From Gemmatimonadaceae bacterium (GTDB lineage Bacteria > Latescibacterota > UBA2968 > UBA8231), in assembly GCA_002726335.1 (NCBI GenBank), contig PBSR01000017.1, positions 17,429-81,428 on the forward strand: 64,000 bases of DNA, written 5' to 3'. The notes below the pieces were generated by a model that worked only from the letters and a program-made list of their open reading frames with translations, was not told the DNA's origin and did no database searches. Both the position numbers and the translations under genes were made by a program. Positions 16,369 to 24,731 of this stretch are shown here, piece by piece (position 1 is the first letter of the stretch; every line of letters begins with the position of its first letter).

Positions 16369-17553
16369 TCAGAAGATGTGCCCCGGCCGATAGTCGGGCG
16401 GCGGCGTGTTCCTGCCGCTCAGCCACTGCGACCGGGCGTGCCGGGCGTAGACGTAGCGGTAGTCGTAGGTCTCCTCGGGCATCGACACGTTGCCCGCGCT
16501 CGGGTATCGGGCGATGGCCTCCTCGACGATGTCGATCCCGAGGCCGGGGGTGTCTGGCACGACGATGTGGCTGTTCTCGATCACGGGATGCCCCGTCATC
16601 ACCTCGTAGCGCTGGGGGACGTCGTCGGCCAGGTGCTCGAGAATGAGAAAGTTGGGCAACGTCGCCATCAGATGAACTGCAGCCATCTCCGCCACGGGGC
16701 CCAGTGAGCCATCGTGGGGAGCCATGGTGATGTAGTGGGCCTCGGCCATGGCGGCCATCTTCTTCATCTGCAGCAGCCCACCGGCCCGGCCGGTGTCGGG
16801 CTGGATCACGTCGACGATCTCCCGCTCGATCAGCTCGCGGGTCCCCCATATCGTGGCGTGCCTCTCTCCGGCGGCGATAGGCAGGTCAACGGCATCGGAT
16901 ACACGAGCGATGGCTTCGATATTCTCCGGGGCGACGGGATCCTCATAAAACAGCAGATCGAACTCTTCCAGCGCCTGCCCCAGGGCGATGGCGTCGCGCG
17001 TCGTCAGCCACGGGGGTCCGTGTACATCCACCATGAGGTCCACTTCGGGGCCCACCTCATCGCGGAGGGCGGCCACTGTTTCGACGCAGTTGGTGATGCC
17101 CCCCGTCTTGATCGCCGTGTAGCCCTCGTCGACCAGTTCCCGCGCCCGCTCCGCGGTGTGGGCATGGGCGTAGATGCGCACCTGGTCGCGCATCTTGCCT
17201 CCCAGCAGGCTCCAGACCGGCACCCCGAGGGCCTTGCCTTTGATATCCCACAGGGCCATCTCGATCCCCGTCAGGGCGCCACCACCGACGATGCCCGTCA
17301 TGCCGTGGCCCATCATGGCCGACAGCATCTTCTGCCACAGGCGCTCGATGTGCTGGGGATCCTCGCCGATCAGCAACGGTGTCAGGTCCTTGATCGCCGT
17401 CTCCACCACCCGTGGCCAGCCGCTGGCCTCACCGATCCCGGTGAGGCCGTCGTCGGTGTGCACCTTGACGAACAGCCAGTTGCGGGCCGCCCAGCCGCCC
17501 TGCCCGGGGGGTGCCGCGTGCAACAGAAACGTTTCGATGCGCTCGATCTTCAC
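16369..17553 (-). CDS. Enolase-superfamily sugar-acid dehydratase (mandelate racemase/muconate lactonizing type)
   Basis: A 394-residue enzyme of the mandelate racemase subgroup, close in pattern to D-galactonate/mannonate dehydratases. The N-terminal capping domain ends near residue 120 with GIEMALWDIKGKALG. The barrel supplies three metal ligands: Asp in MVDVHGP, Glu in FYEDPVAPEN and Glu in PIAAGERHA. Histidines in DVHG and in MAPHDGSLGPV are candidate catalytic bases. Such enzymes dehydrate aldonic or uronic acids. The substrate cannot be fixed without structure-based comparison. No kinase or aldolase of a sugar-acid route is adjacent. It is divergent from the polyprenyl synthase gene. 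Confidence 0.9.
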   Translation of the reverse strand: MKIERIETFLLHAAPPGQGGWAARNWLFVKVHTDDGLTGIGEASGWPRVVETAIKDLTPLLIGEDPQHIERLWQKMLSAMMGHGMTGIVGGGALTGIEMALWDIKGKALGVPVWSLLGGKMRDQVRIYAHAHTAERARELVDEGYTAIKTGGITNCVETVAALRDEVGPEVDLMVDVHGPPWLTTRDAIALGQALEEFDLLFYEDPVAPENIEAIARVSDAVDLPIAAGERHATIWGTRELIEREIVDVIQPDTGRAGGLLQMKKMAAMAEAHYITMAPHDGSLGPVAEMAAVHLMATLPNFLILEHLADDVPQRYEVMTGHPVIENSHIVVPDTPGLGIDIVEEAIARYPSAGNVSMPEETYDYRYVYARHARSQWLSGRNTPPPDYRPGHIF

Positions 17554-17597
17554 CTTCGATCTCTCCTTGTGGGGCCATTTCGTTGCGATGCATCTAG

Positions 17598-17626
17598 TTG
17601 ACCCTCTATTGGTTGAGCCTTAATTT
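17598..17626 (+). promoter_or_regulatory. Possible promoter for the polyprenyl synthase gene
   Basis: TTGACC (17598-17603), a 17-base spacer and a weak -10 TAATTT (17621-17626), in the locally AT-rich gap between divergent genes and about 70 bases before ATG 17697. The -35 fits well, the -10 only partly. Confidence 0.35.
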
Positions 17627-17696
17627 CTGTCTTTTCCTGAACTTACGCGGTTTCGCTCAGCGAGCCGATCCCCACCACCTGCGACGTTCCGTCCTC

Positions 17697-18683
17697 ATGA
17701 GCTCCTCCGGGTCCCTCGGCCAACTCCTCGGCCCCATTCAGAAGGAGATTGACCTTTTCGAACAACGCCTGGACGAGATGCTCCAGGCCGACGTCGAGAT
17801 GGTCCACGATGTGGTCCGCTACATGGCTACACTCAAGGGCAAGCGGCTGCGTCCGGCACTGACGGTACTCTGCGCCCGTGCCACGGAGCACTGGGACGAT
17901 CGTGTGATCGATGCCGGCGTCGGCGTCGAGATGATCCATGCTGCCACCTGTATCCACGATGATGTCGTCGATCAGGCGGACACACGGCGGGGCAAGGACT
18001 CGGTCAACAGCAAATGGAATGACCATGTCGCCGTGCTCATGGGCGACTTTCTGCTGGCCAAGGCGCTGTGCCTGTTGGTGGATCTGGGCAACCTGGAAGC
18101 GCTCGGGGCGGTGTCGCGAGCCACTGAGCGGCTCAGCCAGGGCGAGATCTTCGAGTTTCAGATCGGACTGCAGGCTGACACCCGCGAAGAGTCGTACTTC
18201 GCCATGGTGGGCGACAAGACGGCCTCGCTGATCTCTGCCTCGTGTCGTATTGGCCCATTGATGGCCGACGCACCGCGGGAGATGGTGGAGGCTCTGACCA
18301 AGTATGGCGAATCCCTGGGCCTGGCTTTCCAGATCGCCGACGACATTCTCGACTTCACAGGAGATGCGTCGACCCTGGGCAAGCCGGTGGGACATGATCT
18401 GCGCGAACGCAAGATCACCCTGCCGTTGATCAAGGCTCTGGATAAGGCGCCCGAAGACGAGCGCAGCGGCATCGTCAGCATTCTGACGTCACCGACTCCG
18501 AGCGAGGGAGACTGGGCCCGAGTCGTCGACTTCGTCACGCAGTACGACGGTGTCGGCGCCGCGCAACAGACTGCACGGGAATATGCGGCGCAGGCGCAGT
18601 CCTGCCTGCAGATACTGCCGACATCGGTGTCTCGCTCGATCCTCGAGACAGCGGTGCGGTTGGTCGTCGAGCGCGACAGCTGA
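17697..18683 (+). CDS. ispB: Polyprenyl (octaprenyl-type) diphosphate synthase
   Basis: Trans-prenyltransferase of 328 residues that elongates allylic diphosphates with IPP, normally for the quinone side chain. The first aspartate-rich motif DDVVDQADTRRG is at residues 88-99 and the second DDILDF at 215-220. KGKRLRP at 48-54 is the substrate-binding motif. ATG 17697 is chosen because the preceding in-frame sequence is not family-like. The next gene, apbE-like, begins at or overlaps its stop, and secDF follows, suggesting a shared transcript. Chain length cannot be set by eye. Confidence 0.9.
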   Translation: MSSSGSLGQLLGPIQKEIDLFEQRLDEMLQADVEMVHDVVRYMATLKGKRLRPALTVLCARATEHWDDRVIDAGVGVEMIHAATCIHDDVVDQADTRRGKDSVNSKWNDHVAVLMGDFLLAKALCLLVDLGNLEALGAVSRATERLSQGEIFEFQIGLQADTREESYFAMVGDKTASLISASCRIGPLMADAPREMVEALTKYGESLGLAFQIADDILDFTGDASTLGKPVGHDLRERKITLPLIKALDKAPEDERSGIVSILTSPTPSEGDWARVVDFVTQYDGVGAAQQTAREYAAQAQSCLQILPTSVSRSILETAVRLVVERDS

Positions 18684-18703
18684 AGCTTCGCCTCCTGGTT
18701 GGG

Positions 18704-19705
18704 GTGGCAGGTCTGGGGCTGGTGCTCCTGCTGCTGCCCAAGGCGGAGCCAGCCAGGCCACAGGAGATATTCCATGTGGCCATGGGCACGATCGTCCGCG
18801 TCGCTTTGTTCGTGAGCGAAGCGGAGGGCCCGGCGTTGTTCGCCCTCGCCCGCGACGAGATCGATCGGCTGGCGGGCAAGTTGACGCACTACGGTTCGGT
18901 TGGTGAAGTAGCGCGGGTCAACCGTGATGCCCACTCCGGCTGGGTCGAGATGTCCGAGGAATTGTCCGAGGTCCTGGGTCTGTCGCTGGACCTTGCCCGG
19001 CGTACCGGGGGTGCCTTCGATCCATCTCTCGGAGCCCTGACGCAGCTGTGGGGGTTCCCTGACGCGGTGCAGCCGCCGACGCGGGGTGCGATCGATTCGG
19101 CCCTGAGTCGGAGTGGCTATGTGCACGTGCGCCTCGAAGGTGGCCGTGTGCGTTTTGCCCGCGGCGGTGTACGGCTCGACCTGGGTGCCGGTGCCAAGGG
19201 TTTTGTCGTCGATCGGACTGTGGCCCGCTTGCAGGCAGCCGGTGCAACGGCAGGTGTTGTGGAAGCCGGCGGCGATCTGCGCTACTGGGGTACCAAGCCC
19301 GACGGTCGGGACTGGCACTTCGGTGTGCAACACCCGCGCGAGCCGGAACTCGTCGTCGCCGTCGGTGACGTCGGCCTGGCGGCGTTGGCCACGTCAGGGG
19401 ATTACGAACAGACCTTCGAGTCGGATGGGCAGCGTTATCATCACCTGCTCGACCCGGAAACGGGGATGCCGGCACGCCGGACTGTGAGCGCCACCGTCTG
19501 GGCACCCAGTGCGCTGGCGGCAGATGGGCTGGCTACGGCGGCTTTCGTCGCCGGCCCCCGGCAGGCTCTGCAATGGGCCGCGTCCGACGACAGTATGGAA
19601 GTGCTGATCTACTACGAGTCCGATGGTGTACTCAAGCGCGCACTGTCGGAAGGACTGACGGGGCGCATTGATGCGGCCCGTGACTCACCCGCTCACACTC
19701 CGTGA
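18704..19705 (+). CDS. apbE: FAD:protein FMN transferase (ApbE family)
   Basis: Attaches FMN to threonine residues of flavoproteins such as NqrB/NqrC or RnfG, outside the inner membrane. Motifs: MGTIVRVALFV near the N-terminus, GGAFDPSLGAL, RLDLGAGAKGFVVDR, EAGGDLRYWG, HHLLDPETGMPA and ADGLATAAFV, all in family order. A hydrophobic N-terminal segment (VGVAGLGLVLLLL) acts as a signal anchor. GTG 18704 is the first standard start, but the frame continues upstream through KLRLLVG to a CTG overlapping the ispB stop, so the true start may lie a few codons earlier. It is packed between ispB and secDF. Confidence 0.88.
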   Translation: MAGLGLVLLLLPKAEPARPQEIFHVAMGTIVRVALFVSEAEGPALFALARDEIDRLAGKLTHYGSVGEVARVNRDAHSGWVEMSEELSEVLGLSLDLARRTGGAFDPSLGALTQLWGFPDAVQPPTRGAIDSALSRSGYVHVRLEGGRVRFARGGVRLDLGAGAKGFVVDRTVARLQAAGATAGVVEAGGDLRYWGTKPDGRDWHFGVQHPREPELVVAVGDVGLAALATSGDYEQTFESDGQRYHHLLDPETGMPARRTVSATVWAPSALAADGLATAAFVAGPRQALQWAASDDSMEVLIYYESDGVLKRALSEGLTGRIDAARDSPAHTP

Positions 19706-19727
19706 GCCCACAGGCAAAAGCGAAGCG

Positions 19728-22361
19728 ATGACACAGAACTGGAAGAACCTGCTGATCCTGGCCCTCGTGGTCGCCGCCGTGTTCCATCTCTATCCCACCG
19801 TCCAGTTCTACCAGATGGATGGCGACGCACGGCAGAGCATGGAGCAAGATCGGCCTGCGACCTACTACGACCTGCAGAAGCGCGCCATCAATCTCGGTCT
19901 CGACCTGCAGGGCGGCATCCACCTGGTCATGGAAGTGCAGATCGCTGACCTGGAAGCGGAGGAAGCGCGGGATGCCGTCGATCGGGCGCAGGAGGTCATC
20001 CGCAACCGTGTCGACCAGTTCGGCGTCGCCGAGCCCACGATCCAGCGCCAGGGTGAGAACCGCATCATCGTCGAGCTCCCCGGACTGCAGGATGTGGAGC
20101 GGGCCAAGAACCTGATCGGCCAGACAGCTCTGCTCGAGTTCCAGTTGCTCGAGCCGGACGAGGACCGTGATCGTCTGCTGCAGCGCATCGACGCCGTGCT
20201 GGCTGCAAGTGATGGCGGGGACGAGACCTCCGAGTCCGTCGACGAGGGCGAGGCCCCGACCGGGGCCGACACGACAGCGCTGGCAGAGCCGGCCACACCG
20301 AGCCTCTTCGGTGAGGACAGCGACGCTGGTGCTGACCTCTTCGAAGACGGTGCCGACGAGGCCACGCCTGCCGCCGGACTGCTGACCCGGCTGGTCCGCA
20401 TCGGCACGGGTGTCGGTGTATTGCAGCGCGACCTGGCCGGCGTCAAGGCCATGCTCGCCGACCCGCGGGCCCAGAGCCTGGTCCCGTCGGATGTGGAGTT
20501 TCTTTTCACCAGCAAGGCCGAAGGGCCCGAAGGCTCGCGCTACTACCTGCTCTATCTGGTCCGCATCCGGCCGGAGATGACCGGAGGCATGATCGCCGAC
20601 GCCCAGGTCACCATCGGTCAGAGCGTCGAGTACATGGGACAGCCCATCGTCGACCTGTGGACGACGGACGATGGCGTGCGACGCTTCCGCACGGTCACCG
20701 GCGCCCATATAGGTGAACGGCTGGCCATCGTCCTCGACGGCGCCGTCTACTCGGCGCCGACGATCCAGTCCAAGATCATGAACGGCCGCTCGATCATCAC
20801 CGGCTCCGGCACCCAGGAGGAGGCCAAGGATCTGGCCATCGTTCTGCGGGCCGGCGCCTTGCCCGCCAAGGTCGAGATCATCGAGGACCGCACCGTCGGC
20901 CCCTCGCTGGGTCACGATTCAATCGAACAGGGACGCGTGGCGGGAATCATCAGCATGGTCATCGTCGCCGTGTTCATGATCCTCTACTACCGTTTCGCCG
21001 GCATCGTGGCCGATGTGGCGCTGGCCATGAACGTGCTGTTCGTCATGGCCGTACTCGCCGGTTTCCACGCGACCCTGACCCTTCCCGGTATCGCCGGTAT
21101 CATCCTCACCATCGGTATGGCCGTCGATGCCAACGTGCTCATCTTCGAACGGATACGGGAGGAGTTGCGGGCGGGCAAGACCGTGCGTGCTGCCATCGAC
21201 GCCGGCTACGGCAACGCCCTGTCGGCCATCATCGACGCCAACATCACGACCTTTATCGTCGGTATCGTACTCTACGAGTTCGGCACGGGGCCGATCCGCG
21301 GTTTCGCTCTGACGCTGTGCGTCGGTATCGTCTCCAGTCTCTTCACCGCCCTGGTGGTGACGCGATCGATCTTCAGCCTGTGGACGTCGCGCTCCGGCAC
21401 GACAAGCCTGAGCATCGGTCCGGTGGCCTTCCTGGCCAACGCCAAGGTCGCTTTCCTGTCGTTGCGCAAGATCGCCTTCGGCGCCTCGGGCGTGGTGCTG
21501 GCCGCCGGCATCATCTCCATTTTCGCCCACAACGGGCTGACACCGGGTATCGACTTTGCGGGCGGCACGCTGCTCGAGTTGCACTTCGATCCGCCGGTGC
21601 AGGTGCAGACGCTGCGTGACGAGCTCAAGCGCGTCGATGTGGGCGGGCAGACCGTCGATCTGAGCAGTTCGGAGATCAAGCAGTTCGGTCCGCCCACCGA
21701 TATCCTCATCCGGGTCACCGAGGAGGCCGCCGGCACCGACATCGCCGACGGCATCAAGGCGACGCTGTCCACTGCCCTGGCGGGCAACATCGATACTGGT
21801 GACTGGGTTCGCCGTCAGGAAAAGGTGGGGCCGAGGATCGGCGAAGAGCTGACCGGCGCCGCAGTGCGCGCCGTGCTGCTGTCATTGGCCCTGATCCTGG
21901 TCTACATGGCCTGGCGCTTCAAGCAGTTCCTCTACGGCATCGCCGCCGTCGTCGCCCTGTTCCACGACGTCATTCTCACCCTGGGTCTCATCTCCATTCT
22001 CGACATGGAGATCACCCTCGCCGTCGTCGCCGGCCTGCTCGCCATCGTCGGTTATTCACTGAACGACACGATCGTCGTCTTCGATCGTATCCGTGAGAAT
22101 CTGCTCGGTCGGCGCAAGAAGGTCTTCTCCGAGATCCTTGACGGCAGCATCAACGAGTGTCTCAGCCGCACCTTCATCACGTCGCTGACGACCCTGATGG
22201 CGGTGATCGCCATGATGGTCTGGGGGGGCGAAGTGATCCGTGACTTCACCGTCACCCTGCTCATCGGCATCCTCGTCGGTACGTATTCCTCCATGTTCGT
22301 CGCCAGCCCCGTCCTCTTCTATGGACAGCAGCGCGTCGAGAAGGCCGACTCGAACAGCTAG
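19728..22361 (+). CDS. secDF: Fused SecD-SecF protein translocase subunit
   Basis: Single polypeptide of 877 residues joining SecD and SecF, which use the proton gradient to pull proteins out of SecYEG. ATG 19728 starts MTQNWKNLLILALVVAAV, the first transmembrane helix; earlier codons overlap apbE. SecD motifs include NLGLDLQGGIHLVMEV, RNRVDQFGVAEPTIQRQG and GMAVDANVLIFERIREE; SecF motifs include GIDFAGGTLLEL and GYSLNDTIVVFDRIREN. Between residues about 150 and 225 lies an acidic low-complexity insertion in the periplasmic domain. Fusion of SecD and SecF is known in several phyla. A hairpin follows the stop. Confidence 0.96.
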   Translation: MTQNWKNLLILALVVAAVFHLYPTVQFYQMDGDARQSMEQDRPATYYDLQKRAINLGLDLQGGIHLVMEVQIADLEAEEARDAVDRAQEVIRNRVDQFGVAEPTIQRQGENRIIVELPGLQDVERAKNLIGQTALLEFQLLEPDEDRDRLLQRIDAVLAASDGGDETSESVDEGEAPTGADTTALAEPATPSLFGEDSDAGADLFEDGADEATPAAGLLTRLVRIGTGVGVLQRDLAGVKAMLADPRAQSLVPSDVEFLFTSKAEGPEGSRYYLLYLVRIRPEMTGGMIADAQVTIGQSVEYMGQPIVDLWTTDDGVRRFRTVTGAHIGERLAIVLDGAVYSAPTIQSKIMNGRSIITGSGTQEEAKDLAIVLRAGALPAKVEIIEDRTVGPSLGHDSIEQGRVAGIISMVIVAVFMILYYRFAGIVADVALAMNVLFVMAVLAGFHATLTLPGIAGIILTIGMAVDANVLIFERIREELRAGKTVRAAIDAGYGNALSAIIDANITTFIVGIVLYEFGTGPIRGFALTLCVGIVSSLFTALVVTRSIFSLWTSRSGTTSLSIGPVAFLANAKVAFLSLRKIAFGASGVVLAAGIISIFAHNGLTPGIDFAGGTLLELHFDPPVQVQTLRDELKRVDVGGQTVDLSSSEIKQFGPPTDILIRVTEEAAGTDIADGIKATLSTALAGNIDTGDWVRRQEKVGPRIGEELTGAAVRAVLLSLALILVYMAWRFKQFLYGIAAVVALFHDVILTLGLISILDMEITLAVVAGLLAIVGYSLNDTIVVFDRIRENLLGRRKKVFSEILDGSINECLSRTFITSLTTLMAVIAMMVWGGEVIRDFTVTLLIGILVGTYSSMFVASPVLFYGQQRVEKADSNS

Positions 22362-22371
22362 TTGATCAGGC

Positions 22372-22396
22372 GGCGCCCTCCTTTGCGGAGGGCGCC
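22372..22396 (+). terminator. Hairpin after secDF
   Basis: Perfect 10-bp stem GGCGCCCTCC / GGAGGGCGCC with loop TTTGC, ten bases after the secDF stop and 18 bases before the next gene. A TTCTTT follows but no long T-run, so it may attenuate rather than fully stop transcription. Confidence 0.6.
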
Positions 22397-22413
22397 CCGA
22401 GGTTCTTTCGCCC

Positions 22414-23649
22414 ATGCGCAGTCTTGGCGTATGCGTCATCCTGCTGGCCCTGGCCGCCGTCGCGCCGCCAGCGGACCAACGAGGGCCATTCGAGCCACTG
22501 TGGGCCCTTGGTGCCCTGGTGCTGCTGGCTGTGACCTTCCAGAACGTCCTGCGCCGTTTCCACCTGCCGGCGGTGGCCGGCTGGATCCTTGCCGGTCTCG
22601 TTCTCGGCCCGTCTCTCTTCCGAGTTGTCGATCCTCTCCGTGTGCCGCTGCTGGGGCTTTCGTTCGCCTTAGCCGGAGTACTGGCCGGACTGCTGGTCGG
22701 ACTCGGTGTCAGCTGGCCCAGGGCCCGCCGCGGCTGGCGCGTAACACTCGTGCTTGCCGCCTCGACGGTGATCACCTTCGCCGTCGTCGCCGGCGGCATC
22801 ACCGTCACCACCGGCCTCTCGACAACCCCGGTCCTGCTCGTGGCTGCCTTCGCCTCCATGTGGGGGCCGCTGATGGCCGACTTCTGGCGCAACCGTGAAG
22901 TCCAGGTCGTCAGCCTCTTCGGTGCCTGCGTCTCCTTTGTTCTGATCAGTGCCGTCATCGGAGCCCTGGATCTTCCGGGTGGCCTCCATTGGGTGGTACG
23001 GTTGTGGCTGGCCATCCTCGGCGGGGCGGCGGCCGGAGAGGCCATCTGGCGACTTCGACTGCTCGAGAGCAGGGCGTCAGCCCTGCTGAGTCTCGCGGCT
23101 CTGACGCTGATGGCCACCTTCGCCGCCAGCCTCCATGACCTGCCGACGTTGCCTGTCGGGCTCGGAGCGGGTCTGATCCTGGCCGCCCGGCAAGGCTCCG
23201 GGCGACAGCTCGAGCATCTGCTGGCACCGGCACGACCCACGGCGATCCTGTTGTTTGCCGCCCTGCTGGCCGCCTCGGCGGACATTGGCGGGGTCTTGTG
23301 GCCCGTGCCGCAAGGCCTGATCGAAATCGTCGGAGTACAGGCAATCACTCTCGTGCTGATCCGTGGTGTTGCCCCGGCACTGTGGTATCCCCTGCCCTCG
23401 GACGCCGAATTCTCGCGCCGTTCAGGCTGGCTGCTGCTGCCGCGCGGCCTCATCGCCGGACAGCTCGTCCTCGGCGCTGGAGCCGCCCTGCCCGCCCTGT
23501 TGTCTTCCGGCGACAGTTCGCTGTTGCGGGCTGTAGTGGTGGCCGACGTGCTCGTGTACTCGCTCTTTCTCGGGGCTCTGGCCGCCTTTGTCCCGCCGCC
23601 ACCGCCGGCGCCGCCGGCCATCACCGAAAAGGATGTCGAACTCGCCTGA
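22414..23649 (+). CDS. CPA2-like cation/proton antiporter membrane protein
   Basis: A 411-residue polytopic membrane protein with roughly 12 hydrophobic helices. The early segment RFHLPAVAGWILAGLVLGPSL is the typical second helix of the monovalent cation:proton antiporter-2 (KefB/NhaA-like) fold, and ADIGGVLWPV with RGVAPALWY resembles its later helices. It is shorter than KefB and lacks a C-terminal TrkA-N domain. The tail is proline-rich (PPPPPAPPA) and cytosolic-looking. Ion specificity cannot be told. It follows the secDF hairpin on the same strand and precedes yggS by 67 bases. Confidence 0.72.
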   Translation: MRSLGVCVILLALAAVAPPADQRGPFEPLWALGALVLLAVTFQNVLRRFHLPAVAGWILAGLVLGPSLFRVVDPLRVPLLGLSFALAGVLAGLLVGLGVSWPRARRGWRVTLVLAASTVITFAVVAGGITVTTGLSTTPVLLVAAFASMWGPLMADFWRNREVQVVSLFGACVSFVLISAVIGALDLPGGLHWVVRLWLAILGGAAAGEAIWRLRLLESRASALLSLAALTLMATFAASLHDLPTLPVGLGAGLILAARQGSGRQLEHLLAPARPTAILLFAALLAASADIGGVLWPVPQGLIEIVGVQAITLVLIRGVAPALWYPLPSDAEFSRRSGWLLLPRGLIAGQLVLGAGAALPALLSSGDSSLLRAVVVADVLVYSLFLGALAAFVPPPPPAPPAITEKDVELA

Positions 23650-23716
23650 GAACGGCCCGGATTGCAGGCATCCGTCTTGTGTCTGATCAGACCGAGGGGT
23701 ATCTTTTTGGGCTGCC

Positions 23717-24409
23717 ATGGACGCGATTGCCCGCAACTGGAAGGCCCTCAACGAACGCGTCGCAGACGCCGCCGAACGGGCGGGGCGCTCGGCTTCTGAG
23801 ATCACGATCGTGGCGGTGACGAAGACGCGCACCGCCGACGAGGTCTCGGCGGCACTGGCCGCCGGCGTGACCGATGTCGGTGAAAACCGCGTGCAGGAGG
23901 CGGCCTCGAAGCGTGAACAGGTGACCGGGGTCGCCCGCTGGCATATGGTCGGTCAGTTGCAGCGCAACAAGGCGGGCCAGGCGGTCGACATCTTCGATGT
24001 GGTACATTCGGTGGACGGCAGTCGTCTCGCCGACGCTCTGGCACGGCGCGCCGCCGAGGCCGAGCGTGAAATCGAAGTGCTGCTGCAGGTCAACACGTCA
24101 GGCGCAGCGCAGCAGGCGGGGGTCGAGATGGCGGCGTTCCCGGCTCTGCTCGAACACGTGGCCGGTCTTGACCATCTGCGTCTTCGTGGCCTGATGACGA
24201 TCGCGGCGCACAGCGACGACGTCGAAGTCATACGCTCCTGCTTCGCCCGGCTTGGCGATCTGGCGCAGAAACACCGCCAGACAGACTCCGTTCGCCTCGA
24301 CGTACTGTCGATGGGCATGAGCGGGGACTTCGAGATCGCCATCGAGATGGGCGCCACCATGATCCGTGTGGGTACCGTGCTGTTCGGAGAACGATCTTCC
24401 CGTGGGTGA
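23717..24409 (+). CDS. yggS: YggS/PLPBP family pyridoxal phosphate homeostasis protein
   Basis: A 230-residue PLP-binding TIM-barrel protein without known catalytic activity that buffers vitamin B6. K36 in TIVAVTKTR is the Schiff-base lysine. GENRVQEAASK, WHMVGQLQRNKA, VDG, LLQVNTSG, LRGLMTIA, LSMGMSGDFEIAIEMGATM and IRVGTVLFGER follow in family order. It is complete and normal in length. The next gene, yggT-like, starts 4 bases after its stop; the yggS-yggT pair is common in many bacteria. Confidence 0.95.
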   Translation: MDAIARNWKALNERVADAAERAGRSASEITIVAVTKTRTADEVSAALAAGVTDVGENRVQEAASKREQVTGVARWHMVGQLQRNKAGQAVDIFDVVHSVDGSRLADALARRAAEAEREIEVLLQVNTSGAAQQAGVEMAAFPALLEHVAGLDHLRLRGLMTIAAHSDDVEVIRSCFARLGDLAQKHRQTDSVRLDVLSMGMSGDFEIAIEMGATMIRVGTVLFGERSSRG

Positions 24410-24413
24410 CCAG

Positions 24414-24731
24414 ATGAACGACCTGACCAGCGCCGGTGACAGTCCCCTCTTCGATGGTACCAGCTTCCTCAACGGCATCCTCGGCCTCGTCGACAGCCTG
24501 CTGGCCTTCTATCTCATCGTGATCCTTGCCCGGGTCATCATCTCCTGGGTCAATCCCGATCCCTACAGCCGCATCGTGCAGATCCTCTGCGGTCTCACCG
24601 ACCCGGCGCTGAATGCCGTGCGCCGCCGGCTTCCTGCCTTCTTCTGGAGCGCCGGCCTCGACTTCACGCCACTCGTGCTGGTTCTCCTGTTGCAGGTGGC
24701 CCGGCTATTTCTCGGAAGCCTGCATCTGTGA
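24414..24731 (+). CDS. yggT: YggT family membrane protein
   Basis: A 105-residue protein with two hydrophobic helices flanking a conserved loop: LLAFYLIVILARVIISWVNP, then the polar loop PYSRIVQILCGLTDPALNAV, then FTPLVLVLLLQVARLFL. The loop pattern IxxxTxPxLxxxRR identifies YggT/YlmG, linked to cell envelope or division functions. ATG 24414 lies four bases after the yggS stop. Its own stop overlaps the GTG start of ileS (GTGA), so translation is coupled. Confidence 0.88.
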   Translation: MNDLTSAGDSPLFDGTSFLNGILGLVDSLLAFYLIVILARVIISWVNPDPYSRIVQILCGLTDPALNAVRRRLPAFFWSAGLDFTPLVLVLLLQVARLFLGSLHL

